Assembly: GCF_008710095.1 (NCBI RefSeq)
Contig: NZ_VYKJ01000001.1
Location: 930,001-994,000, forward strand
Source of the DNA: Affinibrenneria salicis
GTDB taxonomy: Bacteria; Pseudomonadota; Gammaproteobacteria; Enterobacterales; Enterobacteriaceae
Length of the DNA: 64,000 nt
Direction: 5' to 3'
The notes beneath the pieces were generated by a model. The model saw only the letters and a program-made list of their open reading frames with translations. It was not told the DNA's origin and did not search any database. Every line of letters begins with the position of its first letter. The first letter of the stretch is position 1. The position numbers and the translations under genes are program-made. Of this stretch, positions 16,716-26,314 are shown piece after piece.

Positions 16716-19301
16716 ATGAATAAAAACATGTACTTGATGATGATATTGTCCTTATTATCATCGTCGGCGTTGGCGCAGGAAAATGACGGCCAGAACAGCG
16801 GCGCGCCGGCGGCAGACGAAGCGGAGAAAAAAAGTAGCGCGCAGGACGGCGATGCCTCCGCCAGCGGCGAGGATACGATTTTAGTGCGCTCGACGCCGAC
16901 CAGCCAGTCGATGGGGACGCAGATTTTAACGGCGGAGCAGATTAAAAAAATGCCGACCCGCAATGGCTCGGTGACGGAACTGCTGAAAAACAATCCTAAC
17001 GTGCAGTTTTCCAAGACGGCGGATAATGGTAATACGCCTGGAGAAATCGCGCCTGAGAATGTCTCGTTTCATGGTGAGAAGTTTTACCAGAACAACTACA
17101 TGATCGATGGGCTGTCCAATAACAACACCATTGACCCCGGCGCCAACGGTGGGGAGTTGGGCACGAACCCTGATGGCTACTCGCCGACTGATTTACCGGC
17201 CGGTGGCGCGCAGTCATTTTGGATCAATTCCGAGCTGATTGAGCAACTGGAAGTGTTCGATAGCAATGTCTCCGCCAAATACGGCGACTTCACCGGTGGC
17301 GTAGTGGACGCCAAACTGAAGGATCCGGATCTGAGTAAAGCTTCGGGTAAAATTTCCTATCGCACCACGCGCGATAGCTGGACGCGTTATCATGTGGATG
17401 CGGATAATCGCGAAGATTTTGAATCGGCAACCAACCTCTATTATCAGCCCCGATTTAAAAAACAGTTTTATTCAGCCAGCTTTAACCAACCGTTAAGCGA
17501 TAAGGCAGGATTTATTTTTGCCTATAATCGGCAGCAGTCAGATATCCCGTATTATCACACCTGGTTAGATCAGTGGACGGATCAGGAACGTATTGCTGAA
17601 ACCTATTTGTTGAAAGGCACATATCTGGCCGATAACGGCGATACTGTTCGCCTGACCGGCATGTATGCGCCGCACGAGTCCAAATATTATAAGCAGAATG
17701 TGAAAAACGGTTCCTATACTAATACGGGTGGTGGCTATCGCTTCAACATTGAATGGGAACATAACGCCAATTGGGGGAAAATCATCAGTCTGGCGGGTTA
17801 CCAACATGAACAGAATAAGATCGAACATGAATCTAATACGCTCACAAGTTGGGTCTATTATAGCCCTTCGCTAAATTTCACCTCTGATGCGATTGATTGG
17901 CAAAGCTCCGCCAATTCATCGCAGAGTGGCGGATACGGCACTTATGCTACTGAAAAAAATACCACGACGCTGAAGCAGGATTACGAACTGAGTCCGCTGG
18001 CTTTGTGGGGCGTGCAGCACCAACTGGATTTTGGCTGGCAGACGGATTTCTATAATGCGCAATATCGCCGTTTCAGCGATGTGTATTCGGCCACGGTATC
18101 TCCCAGCGCAAGATTCGTTAATTCCGGCGTTGTTTGTCAGTCGGGCGACACCCTGTGTATTGACGGCGAACAATTTGCCGGTACCCGCCTGCTGTATCCG
18201 GAGCGAACCGTTAAAGGCAGTTATACCAATTATGCCGCCTATATCCAGGATAGCATTACGCTCGGAAAGCTGGAAGTGACGCCGGGAGTACGCTTATCTT
18301 ATGACGATTATCTGGAAAATCTGAATATCGCCCCGCGGCTGGCCGCCTCTTACGATGTGTTTGGCGATCGCTCCACTCGCGTGTTTGGCGGCGCTAACCG
18401 CTACTACGCGCAGAACATGTTGGCCTATATGTTACGGTCGGGCATCAATGAACGCTACACGCAGACGCGGACTAGTTCCAGCGGCGACTGGAGCGCGCCG
18501 ATCAGAGCCAATGTGGCGACCTATGATGTATCAGGCCTGAATACGCCATTTAGCGATGAGCTGAATTTGGGGCTGTCCCAGCGCGTCATGGATACTATCT
18601 GGACGGTGAAATGGGTACATCGCAAAGGACGCGAGCAGTTTGGTCAGGAAAGCTATATCGATGATAATAGCCAGCGCCGCTATTATTTAAGCAATAGCGC
18701 CAGCACCGAAGGTAATAATTTCTCTCTGACGGTTGAACCGATTAGCCCGTATAAGTTCCAGTGGGCGCAAGTAAATTGGGCGTTGGGCGCTAATATTTCT
18801 AAAAATAAAAGCAATTCGCAAACCTATTACGATGCAAGTAATCAGGATGACGTCAAGGTCATCTTTAATGAAAAATTGATGGATAAGGGTGATATCGATG
18901 CCCTGAATTTCAATACGCCGTGGAATATATTCCTGAATGTGGATACTTATTTCCCTGCGGCACGCCTGACCTGGGGCCAGCGTCTGGCCTATACCTCCGG
19001 CTATAAAGGCTATGTCACCTCTGTCATTGACTGCCCGGGAGGCTCTGGCGCCTGTGGCGATTATATCGGCAGGCCGACAATGTACACCGGTATTAAATAT
19101 GGCGACTTCTTCTCCTACGACTGGCGTCTTGCCTACTCCCAGCCGATCTACAAGGAGCAGACGCTGGATATCACGCTGGATGTGCTGAACGTATTTGACA
19201 ACGTGGTGGAAACTTCTCAATCGCTGGCGAATTCAAGTACCAGCCTCGTTACCTACAAACCCGGCCGCCAGTTCTGGCTGGGGGTCGCCTACACCTGGTA
19301 A
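16716..19301 (+). CDS. fusA: TonB-dependent outer-membrane receptor, FusA-type ferredoxin receptor
   Basis: The 861-residue protein has a signal peptide (cut near residue 20, SALA), an acidic low-complexity linker (about 21-51), a TonB box DTILVRS at about 53-59, a plug domain to about 200 and a 22-strand barrel ending in aromatic AYTW. Two Cys pairs, VVCQSGDTLC and DCPGGSGAC, lie in predicted surface loops and may form disulfides. Homologues are FusA of Pectobacterium, which imports plant ferredoxin for iron, and E. coli YddB. Its place between a TonB-like gene and an M16 protease supports the Fus assignment. The exact ligand is not provable from sequence. Confidence 0.82.
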   Translation: MNKNMYLMMILSLLSSSALAQENDGQNSGAPAADEAEKKSSAQDGDASASGEDTILVRSTPTSQSMGTQILTAEQIKKMPTRNGSVTELLKNNPNVQFSKTADNGNTPGEIAPENVSFHGEKFYQNNYMIDGLSNNNTIDPGANGGELGTNPDGYSPTDLPAGGAQSFWINSELIEQLEVFDSNVSAKYGDFTGGVVDAKLKDPDLSKASGKISYRTTRDSWTRYHVDADNREDFESATNLYYQPRFKKQFYSASFNQPLSDKAGFIFAYNRQQSDIPYYHTWLDQWTDQERIAETYLLKGTYLADNGDTVRLTGMYAPHESKYYKQNVKNGSYTNTGGGYRFNIEWEHNANWGKIISLAGYQHEQNKIEHESNTLTSWVYYSPSLNFTSDAIDWQSSANSSQSGGYGTYATEKNTTTLKQDYELSPLALWGVQHQLDFGWQTDFYNAQYRRFSDVYSATVSPSARFVNSGVVCQSGDTLCIDGEQFAGTRLLYPERTVKGSYTNYAAYIQDSITLGKLEVTPGVRLSYDDYLENLNIAPRLAASYDVFGDRSTRVFGGANRYYAQNMLAYMLRSGINERYTQTRTSSSGDWSAPIRANVATYDVSGLNTPFSDELNLGLSQRVMDTIWTVKWVHRKGREQFGQESYIDDNSQRRYYLSNSASTEGNNFSLTVEPISPYKFQWAQVNWALGANISKNKSNSQTYYDASNQDDVKVIFNEKLMDKGDIDALNFNTPWNIFLNVDTYFPAARLTWGQRLAYTSGYKGYVTSVIDCPGGSGACGDYIGRPTMYTGIKYGDFFSYDWRLAYSQPIYKEQTLDITLDVLNVFDNVVETSQSLANSSTSLVTYKPGRQFWLGVAYTW

Positions 19302-19308
19302 GCACCCG

Positions 19309-19341
19309 ATCCCGCGACGCCCTTGTCCGGCGTGGCGGGAT
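19309..19341 (+). promoter_or_regulatory. Intercistronic hairpin between fusA and fusC
   Basis: A stem of 7 bp (ATCCCGC with GCGGGAT) plus 5 bp (ACGCC with GGCGT), separated by a single G-G mismatch, has a 7-base loop. It starts 8 bases after the fusA stop and lies in a 136-bp spacer within the operon. Such a hairpin can protect the upstream mRNA or partly terminate, giving more receptor than protease. There is no U-tract. Confidence 0.55.
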
Positions 19342-19437
19342 GATGCCTTACGGAATGTCCGTATCGTCTCTGACCGCGTTTTTTCGTCGCGAGAAAACGC
19401 GTCGCAATATGAAAATAACAATAGTGACAAGGTCGTT

Positions 19438-22218
19438 ATGAACTGGAAGAAATTTTATTGGCTGGCGTTCGCCGTCGGTCTGTTTACGTTAAGCGCCGGT
19501 AGCCTGGCCGCTGACGCCGGCGCGGTTCAAAGTCCGCTGCCGCATATAAAAGAAGGAAGGCTGGCCAACGGGCTGCAATATACCCTGGTGCCGCTGGCCG
19601 GGCAGCAAAACCGCATTGATATTCGTTTGAGCGTCGACGTCGGCTCGATTGATGAGCAGGATAACGAGTCCGGCGCGGCGCATATGGTCGAACATATGGT
19701 GTTCCATACCAGCGATGCGTTTGACCAGGGCGTGAGTCAGGCGCTGAATCAGCAGGGCTGGGTGCGCGCGCAGCACTACAACGCCATGACCAATTACGAA
19801 CGCACGCAGTACATGATGAGTCCGCCGGCCGGGAAGCGCGAACTCGGACTGGCGCTACAGGCGCTGAGCCAGATGGCCGGCCACGCCCGCTTTCTGCCGC
19901 GCGATCTGGATAATGAGCGCCAGATTATTCTGGAGGAGTGGCGCGGCAAACTGGGAGTGGCTGAGCGTATGAACCAGCAGCGCGTCCAGGCTATCCGCCA
20001 CGACTCGCGCTATCCGTTACGTCCGGTGATCGGTACCGAGCAGGCGATTAACGATACGCCGGCCAGCCTGCTGCGCGCGTTTTATCAGCGTTGGTATCGC
20101 CCGTCGAATATGCGGCTGTTGCTGATTGGCGATATACCGCTTGCCGAGGCCGAACGCGAGATCCGGCGCTACTTCGCCGATCTGCCGGCCGGGAACGTGC
20201 CCGTGCGCGACTACTATGAACCGCGTCTGGCGCCGCAGCTTGACGTGGTGCGTCTGCAGGATAGCCAGAGCGGCACCAGTCAGGTGTCCGTGGTCTATCG
20301 CTTTCAGGATGAAGGCGTGGGCGGGCGGGCGGGCATGCGTTACCGCCTGCTGAATCAGATCACGCTCAGCGCGCTAAGCCGACAGATGCGCCGGCAAAAG
20401 TCGGAACTGCCGCCCGAGGTCAGCAGTCTGGTGGTGCGTAAGTCGGATATCGGCAGAACGACCGTCGCGCTGGGTTTCTTTGCCGATGTGATGCCGGGTG
20501 GCCATCATGCGTCGCTCGCCGTGCTGCTGGGGGAAATAGAAAGGATCCGGCGCTATTCGTTAAGTGAACGCGATATCGTGGACGTGAAATCGGATATTCG
20601 CGAGGTGGCGCTGGGCATGGTCAGCCAGCCGGAACAGCGTGACTTCGCCGACTGGGTGCAGCAAATTACGGTTCCCTGGCTGCAGGGGCGCGCTTATGTG
20701 GGCAGTCAGACGCGCGGCCGCCAGGTGTTGGACGAGCTGGCCGGCATTACGCAGCAGGACGTTAATCAGCATCTGCAGCGCTGGCTGGCCGAAACGGACA
20801 GACTGGTGCAATTTAGCGTGCCGGGCTCGGCGCCTTTTACGCTGCCGACGTCTGAGGCCGTACAGCAGCAACAGACGCAGTGGACCACGGCGGCGCTGAC
20901 GCCGCCGCGCCTGCCCGAAGCTAAACTGATCCCCGAGCTGCCGTCCGTCACGCAGCGCGGAGAACGCACGGCGTTGAAACATTTCCCGGCGCAACACGTC
21001 GAACAGTGGCAGCTCAGCAACGGCGACCGCGTGGTCTGGCTGCGTACGCCGCAGGCCGGTCAGACGGTCTATTTTACCGCAGAGAGTCCGGCCGGCTATA
21101 TGGCCGCGGGGCTTAATCCATGGCAGGTGCAACTGGCCAGACAGCTGGTTGCGCAGAGCGGCCCGGCGGACTGGCGCGGCGAGGATCTGAGCGGCTGGAA
21201 GCAGGCGCGATCGCTGTCGCTGAATATCGATCAGACGGCGGAGCAATTGCAGTTTAGCGGGCAGGCGCCGGTGGCGCAGCTGACCAGTCTGTTCGGCCTC
21301 TATTCCGCGTTGCACAGCGCGCCGGGCATTGATCCCGAGGTGATGAAAGAGAGCATGACGCGGCTGATTCGCCAGCAGATCAATAGCCAGCAATCGGTGG
21401 CGGACCTGCGCGGCCGCGAGATTACAGCGCTGCGCTTCGGCCGGCCCGCTTATCCGCAAGCTCAGCTGACGCAGCTAAAACAGGTCGCCGCGCCGGAACT
21501 GCTGGCGCAGTGGCGTAAGGCCGCATCGGCGCCGGCGACCTATTATTTGCTGGCCGATATGCCCGCTGAACAGTTGTTGCCGCTGGTTGAGCGCTATCTG
21601 GCTTCGATTCCGCGCCGCACTATCGGCGACGCGACGCCTTACCTGGCGCAAACGGGCAGGCGAGAGGCGGTGTCCGCCATCAGCATCGAGCCGCGCGCGG
21701 ATATTCGCGCCTGGAGTTTCACGCCCTGGCGCTGGACGCCGCACAGTGCGGTGCAGGTTAGCGTCGCCGCCAGTCTGGCCAATAAGTACCTGAAAAACAG
21801 CCTGCGGGATGATGAGCTCGGCATTTACCGCATGCAGGTGAACAGTCTGTTGGATACCAGCAAACAGCGCATTGAAACCGAGGTGACCTTCACCAGCGCG
21901 CCGCACAGGGCGCAGGCGCTGTGGCAGCGTGCGGAGCAGATTTTCACCTCGCTGCCGCAACAGATTACCGGCCAGGATATTGAGGGGCAGAAACAGCAAT
22001 TTATCCGTGCGGAGCAGCGTCGACGGCAGGATATTCTCACCCAGCAGCACCGCCTGATGCTGAGCTATCAGCAGTATGGCGATCCGCGCTATCTGAGTGA
22101 ACAGGCGCATCTGGCTGAGGCGATCACCCTGGAGGGCGTGCGCGCGATGGCGGCCCGTCTGTTTAATCCGGATAACCGGGTGCTGTACATCACGCTGCCG
22201 CAGGAGGCGCAACTATGA
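19438..22218 (+). CDS. fusC: Periplasmic M16 zinc protease, FusC/PqqL type
   Basis: The 926-residue protein has a signal peptide (about 1-25), the inverted zinc motif HMVEH at residues 82-86 and a distal glutamate in NERQIILEEW (about 160-167). A second, inactive M16 half follows, as in E. coli PqqL (931 residues). FusC of Pectobacterium cuts imported plant ferredoxin in the periplasm to free its iron-sulfur cluster. The frame is open upstream into fusA, but an AAGG ribosome site and the signal peptide fix the start at ATG 19438. The end overlaps fusD by 4 bp. Confidence 0.85.
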   Translation: MNWKKFYWLAFAVGLFTLSAGSLAADAGAVQSPLPHIKEGRLANGLQYTLVPLAGQQNRIDIRLSVDVGSIDEQDNESGAAHMVEHMVFHTSDAFDQGVSQALNQQGWVRAQHYNAMTNYERTQYMMSPPAGKRELGLALQALSQMAGHARFLPRDLDNERQIILEEWRGKLGVAERMNQQRVQAIRHDSRYPLRPVIGTEQAINDTPASLLRAFYQRWYRPSNMRLLLIGDIPLAEAEREIRRYFADLPAGNVPVRDYYEPRLAPQLDVVRLQDSQSGTSQVSVVYRFQDEGVGGRAGMRYRLLNQITLSALSRQMRRQKSELPPEVSSLVVRKSDIGRTTVALGFFADVMPGGHHASLAVLLGEIERIRRYSLSERDIVDVKSDIREVALGMVSQPEQRDFADWVQQITVPWLQGRAYVGSQTRGRQVLDELAGITQQDVNQHLQRWLAETDRLVQFSVPGSAPFTLPTSEAVQQQQTQWTTAALTPPRLPEAKLIPELPSVTQRGERTALKHFPAQHVEQWQLSNGDRVVWLRTPQAGQTVYFTAESPAGYMAAGLNPWQVQLARQLVAQSGPADWRGEDLSGWKQARSLSLNIDQTAEQLQFSGQAPVAQLTSLFGLYSALHSAPGIDPEVMKESMTRLIRQQINSQQSVADLRGREITALRFGRPAYPQAQLTQLKQVAAPELLAQWRKAASAPATYYLLADMPAEQLLPLVERYLASIPRRTIGDATPYLAQTGRREAVSAISIEPRADIRAWSFTPWRWTPHSAVQVSVAASLANKYLKNSLRDDELGIYRMQVNSLLDTSKQRIETEVTFTSAPHRAQALWQRAEQIFTSLPQQITGQDIEGQKQQFIRAEQRRRQDILTQQHRLMLSYQQYGDPRYLSEQAHLAEAITLEGVRAMAARLFNPDNRVLYITLPQEAQL

Positions 22219-23882
22219 GAAAGCTGATCGCACAGATGCTGGACCTCTGCCGGGAGTTTTGGGGCAGGGCGCAGTCCTGGCAGGCGTGGTTATTCCTGCT
22301 GCTGATCCTTGCCATGGGCATGTCGATTGTCTATCTCAACGTTCTGATCAATAACTGGAGCAAGACGTTTTACGACGCGCTGGGCGAGTTCAACGGCGGG
22401 CTGCTGTATTCGCTGGTCAAAGAGTATTGCGTTTATATTCTGATTTATATCGGCGTGTTCGTGTATCAGGAGTGGTTCACCAAACTGCTGATTATTCGCT
22501 GGCGCGCCTTCCTGACCGAGCGGTTTATCAACGGCTGGCTGGCGCAGCGGGCGTTTTACCGTCTGTCGCTCAGCGGCCGGATGGATAACCCCGACCAGCG
22601 TATCGCGCAGGATATCGATCTGTTCGTCACGCAAACCGTGCGCTTATCGGTGTCATTTATCATTACCTTCGCCCAGCTGTTCTCTTTCCTGTTTATTTTA
22701 TGGCAGCTCTCCGGCGTCCAGCATTTTTCCCTATGGGGTCATGAGATAACCCTGCATGGTTATCTGGTCTGGGTGGCGCTGATCTATAACCTGGCGGGCA
22801 GCCTGATCACCCATGCGATCGGGAAAAAACTGCACGGCATTAATTACCATAAACAGCGCGTCGAGGCGGATTTCCGCGCCGCGCTGCTGCGTAAGCACGA
22901 CAACGCCGAGCAGATTGCGCTCTATGGCGGCGAGCAGCAGGAAAAAAATCAGCTGCGCCATGCGTTTTCCGCCATTGCGGCCAACTGGCGGCGGGTAATG
23001 AACGGCGAACGCGATCTGGGCTTGTTTACCGTCGGCTATACCCGGGTCAGCCTGATTGTGCCGGTGTTCGCCGCGCTGCCGGCGTTTCTCAGTAAAACCG
23101 TTACGCTGGGCGGGCTGATGCAGATTCGCAGCGCCTTCGGTCAGGTGCACGGCGCGCTCAGCTGGTTTATCCATTTTTATTATTCGCTGGTCGAATTGTC
23201 CGCCAGCCTGGAGCGTTTGAGCCAGTTTCAGCAGGAAATCGCGCGCCATCAGTCCGGCGATGAGCCGGTTGCCCAGGGCGAATGCCTGAGCGTGGAAGCG
23301 TTATCGTTCTCCACGCCGCAGGGCCAGCCGCTGTTGCGCAACGTAGCGTTCAGTTGCGCGCCGGGCAGCTGGAGCCGGCTGTCCGGCCGCAGCGGGCTGG
23401 GTAAATCGACGCTGCTGCGCACGCTGAGCGGACTGTGGCCCTATTACCAGGGGCGCTGGCAGGCGCTGAGCGGCAAGAGCCTGCTGTTGCCGCAGCAAAG
23501 CTATCTGGGGCAGGGAACGCTGGCCGAACTGTTATGTTACCCCGAAGCGCCGATCGCGGATCGCGAACGGCTGCGTCAGGCGCTGGACAGCACCGGTTTG
23601 GCGGCGTGGCGCGATAAGCTCGATGAGCGGCTTAACTGGGAACGGGTGTTTTCCGGCGGCGAGCGCCAGCGGCTGGCGTTTGCCCGCGCGCTGATCGTCC
23701 GGCCCGATACGCTGTATCTGGATGAGGCGACCAGCAATCTCGATCCGGCCGGGGCCAGAGCGATGCTGACGCTGATCAAAACGGCGCTGCCCGACTGTAC
23801 GGTGATCGCCATCACCCATCAGGATGAGCTGGATGAATTTTTCCCGCAGCATTACGATTTGAACGCATTTTCTCAGCCGTAA
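22215..23882 (+). CDS. fusD: SbmA/BacA-like ABC transporter with fused ATPase, FusD/YddA type
   Basis: The 555-residue protein has an N-terminal SbmA/BacA-type membrane domain (about 1-340) and a C-terminal ATPase with Walker A GRSGLGKST (391-399), signature SGGER (480-484) and Walker B TLYLDE (499-504). E. coli YddA (561 residues) is the closest well-known relative and is also linked to a receptor and PqqL. In the Fus system FusD is proposed to export peptide fragments of digested ferredoxin, or import them. Translation is coupled to fusC through an ATGA overlap. The direction of transport is unproven. Confidence 0.85.
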   Translation: MRKLIAQMLDLCREFWGRAQSWQAWLFLLLILAMGMSIVYLNVLINNWSKTFYDALGEFNGGLLYSLVKEYCVYILIYIGVFVYQEWFTKLLIIRWRAFLTERFINGWLAQRAFYRLSLSGRMDNPDQRIAQDIDLFVTQTVRLSVSFIITFAQLFSFLFILWQLSGVQHFSLWGHEITLHGYLVWVALIYNLAGSLITHAIGKKLHGINYHKQRVEADFRAALLRKHDNAEQIALYGGEQQEKNQLRHAFSAIAANWRRVMNGERDLGLFTVGYTRVSLIVPVFAALPAFLSKTVTLGGLMQIRSAFGQVHGALSWFIHFYYSLVELSASLERLSQFQQEIARHQSGDEPVAQGECLSVEALSFSTPQGQPLLRNVAFSCAPGSWSRLSGRSGLGKSTLLRTLSGLWPYYQGRWQALSGKSLLLPQQSYLGQGTLAELLCYPEAPIADRERLRQALDSTGLAAWRDKLDERLNWERVFSGGERQRLAFARALIVRPDTLYLDEATSNLDPAGARAMLTLIKTALPDCTVIAITHQDELDEFFPQHYDLNAFSQP

Positions 23883-23899
23883 GCGGGCGTAACGATGCG

Positions 23900-23926
23900 C
23901 CGCCCGGGGCAAGCCGCGCCGGGCGG
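23900..23926 (+). terminator. Hairpin after fusD
   Basis: CCGCCCGG (23900-23907) pairs with CCGGGCGG (23919-23926) around an 11-base loop, 18 bases after the fusD stop. No U-tract follows, so termination efficiency is uncertain. Confidence 0.4.
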
Positions 23927-23958
23927 TGGTATGCTGGCGGATTGAATTCGATTTTAAT

Positions 23959-23986
23959 GGCACTTTCCGCGCGTTGTGCAATCCAA
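23959..23986 (+). promoter_or_regulatory. Candidate sigma-E promoter of yfeY
   Basis: GGCACTT (23959-23965), 16 bases, then TCCAA (23982-23986) resembles the sigma-E consensus GGAACTT-N16-TCAAA/TCTGA. E. coli yfeY is an established sigma-E target, which supports the reading. It is about 60 bp before the gene. Confidence 0.45.
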
Positions 23987-24048
23987 CCGTCTGAAGCCGA
24001 TATGCGCTCAGACGCGGCGTGTCGTAAGCTATCTGAGGAGTCAATGTG

Positions 24049-24636
24049 ATGAGATTTCGCCCATTATTACTGGGATTACCGCTGGTGCTGAGCGGGTGTG
24101 GCACGATGTCTAATTTTTCCTGGTCCAGCCTGTCGCCGTTTAACTGGTTTGGCGGCGCGATAACCGTGCAGGATTCGGGCGTGGGCGACATCAATGCGGG
24201 AACGCCGCTGTCGGAGCCGGTGCTGAATAAAGCCCTGAACGAAGATTACCGGCTGCGCAGCGGCATGGGTACGCAAAACGGCCAACTGGTGGCGTTCTAT
24301 GAAGCGCTGGATGGCGATAGCGTCCGGCTGGTGATCAGCGGCCAACCCAAAGGGGCGGTGACCCGGGTGGACGTGAGCGATGCGGCGATCGCGAGCCAGT
24401 GGGGCGTGAAGGTCGGCGACGCGTTCTCCTCGCTGTACGGCAAGGCCTTTGGCTCATGCTGGCTGGGACAGGGGGAGGACGCCCGTCGGGTGGAATGTGC
24501 CGCGCCGGGCAGCGCGCACGTCAGCTATATCTATGGCGGCGAGTGGCGCGGGCCGGAAGGGCTGATGCCGTCGGACGACGTGCTGCGCGACTGGAAAGTG
24601 GTTAAAATCGTCTGGCGCGCTCAGGCGCGCAACTAA
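24049..24636 (+). CDS. yfeY: RpoE-regulated lipoprotein YfeY
   Basis: The 195-residue protein has a lipoprotein signal with lipobox LSGC, placing the lipidated Cys at residue 17. The body matches the YfeY family of RpoE-regulated lipoproteins (blocks LNEDYRLRSGMG and GDAFSSLYGKAFGSC). Its biochemical role is unknown. An in-frame GTG lies one codon upstream, but AGGAG (24036-24040) is better spaced to ATG 24049. It precedes yfeX as in E. coli. A perfect 8-bp-stem GC hairpin (24657-24676) follows the gene. Confidence 0.88.
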   Translation: MRFRPLLLGLPLVLSGCGTMSNFSWSSLSPFNWFGGAITVQDSGVGDINAGTPLSEPVLNKALNEDYRLRSGMGTQNGQLVAFYEALDGDSVRLVISGQPKGAVTRVDVSDAAIASQWGVKVGDAFSSLYGKAFGSCWLGQGEDARRVECAAPGSAHVSYIYGGEWRGPEGLMPSDDVLRDWKVVKIVWRAQARN

Positions 24637-24656
24637 GTCACCGTTTGCGCCGGGAT

Positions 24657-24676
24657 GCGGCGCCTGCCGGCGCCGC
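24657..24676 (+). terminator. GC-rich hairpin after yfeY
   Basis: GCGGCGCC pairs with GGCGCCGC around TGCC, 20 bases after the stop. No U-run follows. The remaining spacer to yfeX (24677-25088) is without a supported gene; it has an AT-richer stretch near 24905-24990 that may carry the yfeX promoter. Confidence 0.4.
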
Positions 24677-25088
24677 GTTCACGCAACGCACCACAAAATG
24701 TCGTGATTGCCACAGCGGCAGGCAGCAAGCGCCGGCCTCTGCTTCCTTTCTTATCAATCCTGCAAATCTTTTGTATCCCGACCGTCCCGCGTTTTTTATA
24801 TCGCCGGCGCGAAAAGGTGCCTTTTCACGCCCTGCGTCGGCGCGCCGCTGCGCTCTTTTTGAGCGTTTGCTTGCCGGCGCGGGGAAAAAAATCCTTTTTT
24901 GTCGTTAAGCAAGATAAACGTCACACAGCTTCCGGTATGATAGTTGCATTGGCAGTTAATCAATTAAGCGCTAACTATAAAAACAGATATACCCGTCAGG
25001 GCGAAGGTTCGCTGGTCAGGTCATGCGGCGCGTATCCGGGCCATCCCGCGCCTGCGACTATCGGGTATCACTATCATGAGGAATCACC

Positions 25089-25991
25089 ATGACACGAATT
25101 CAAAGCGGCATTTTGCTGGAACATCGCCGTTTTGCCATTTATATGGAAGCAATGGTGCAGGGCGAATTTGATGCTATCCGCCAGGGATGCCGCAAATTCT
25201 GCCAGGCGCTGGAAGACCTGCAGCAGCGCCATCCCGATGCCGGGCTGGGCGGCGTAATCGCCTTCGGCCATGACGTGTGGCGCGACCTGGATTGCGACAA
25301 CGGCGCCGAAGAGCTGAAGCCGTTTAGCGCGCTCGGCAAAGGTCTGGCGCCCGCCACGCAGCGCGATCTGTTGATTCACATTCAGTCTCTGCGTCATGAC
25401 GTGAATTTCAGCCTCGCCCAGGCGGCGCTGGCGGCATTCGGCAGCGCCATTCATGTGGAAGAAGAGACGCACGGTTTTCGCTGGGTGGAAGAGCGCGATC
25501 TGAGCGGCTTCGTCGACGGCACCGAAAACCCGCAGGGCGACGAGGCGCGGCGCGACGTGGCGATTATCGGCGCGGATCAGCGGGATGCCGGCGGCAGCTA
25601 TGTGTTCGTGCAGCGCTGGGAGCACAACCTGAAGCAGTGGCAGCGCTTTAGCGTGGAGCAGCAGGAAAAAATCATCGGCCGCACGAAGCAGGACAGCGAG
25701 GAGCTGCCGTCCGATATCCGCCCGGAAACCTCGCACGTCAGCCGGGTCGATCTGAAAGAAGAGGGCAAAGGGCTGAAGATCCTGCGGCAGAGCCTGCCAT
25801 ACGGCAGCGCCAGCGGCAAGCACGGCCTCTACTTTATCGCTTACTGCCACCGCCTGCACAATATTGAGCAGCAGTTGCTAAGCATGTTCGGCGAACGTGA
25901 CGGCAAGCGCGACGATATGCTGCGCTTTACCCGCGCGGTTAGCGGCAGCTACTTTTTCGCTCCCTCGCTCGATCGTCTGTTGACGCTGTAA
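25089..25991 (+). CDS. yfeX: Dye-decolorizing peroxidase YfeX (porphyrinogen peroxidase)
   Basis: The 300-residue protein is a DyP-type heme peroxidase. The signature GFVDGTENP carries the distal Asp, and the proximal heme ligand is His216 in [10 protein letters not shown]. coli YfeX (about 299 residues) is cytoplasmic; peroxidase activity on porphyrinogens is shown, and iron removal from heme was proposed and disputed. An AGGA precedes the ATG. It is separated from yfeY by about 450 bp, so it has its own promoter. Its place next to an iron-uptake operon may be coincidental because the yfeY-yfeX pair is conserved. Confidence 0.93.
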   Translation: MTRIQSGILLEHRRFAIYMEAMVQGEFDAIRQGCRKFCQALEDLQQRHPDAGLGGVIAFGHDVWRDLDCDNGAEELKPFSALGKGLAPATQRDLLIHIQSLRHDVNFSLAQAALAAFGSAIHVEEETHGFRWVEERDLSGFVDGTENPQGDEARRDVAIIGADQRDAGGSYVFVQRWEHNLKQWQRFSVEQQEKIIGRTKQDSEELPSDIRPETSHVSRVDLKEEGKGLKILRQSLPYGSASGKHGLYFIAYCHRLHNIEQQLLSMFGERDGKRDDMLRFTRAVSGSYFFAPSLDRLLTL

Positions 25992-26079
25992 CCTCCGGCG
26001 CCAGGCGGCGGTCTGGCGCATTCCTTATTTCTGCGGCTAAACTTATCGCCGGGTCACGCCCGATCGGCAACGGTGTTGC

Positions 26080-26140
26080 GTGGGGAGATATGCTTTTTTG
26101 TTCTTAATTAACCTTAAATATTCTATAAGAAGGTTATATC
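26080..26140 (+). promoter_or_regulatory. AT-rich region upstream of cysP, candidate CysB/promoter site
   Basis: In the 323-bp spacer before cysP (25992-26314) a sharply AT-rich stretch contains TTCTTAATTAACCTTAAAT followed by TTCTATAAG. CysB activates cysP from degenerate AT-rich sites, so this is the best candidate. No confident -35/-10 pair is called. The rest of the spacer shows nothing recognisable. Confidence 0.35.
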
Positions 26141-26314
26141 TTCAGCCGTGCTTGTTCATACACTGGTTCACCATAAACGCAGTTTTCCCCCATCTTTCCG
26201 GTACATCGGCGTCTCTCGCGCTTTTGGTCAGCTCAGCGTCCGGCAATTCGTTCGCCGGGCGATAGTCCGCGATAATCGTCGGGGGAATCATACATTTCTA
26301 AGTGAGGCAATCGC

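Noticed and set aside
24655..25092. Plus-strand frame of about 145 codons between yfeY and yfeX
   Set aside because: It starts in the yfeY hairpin, overlaps the yfeX start and shows no family similarity; treated as spacer.
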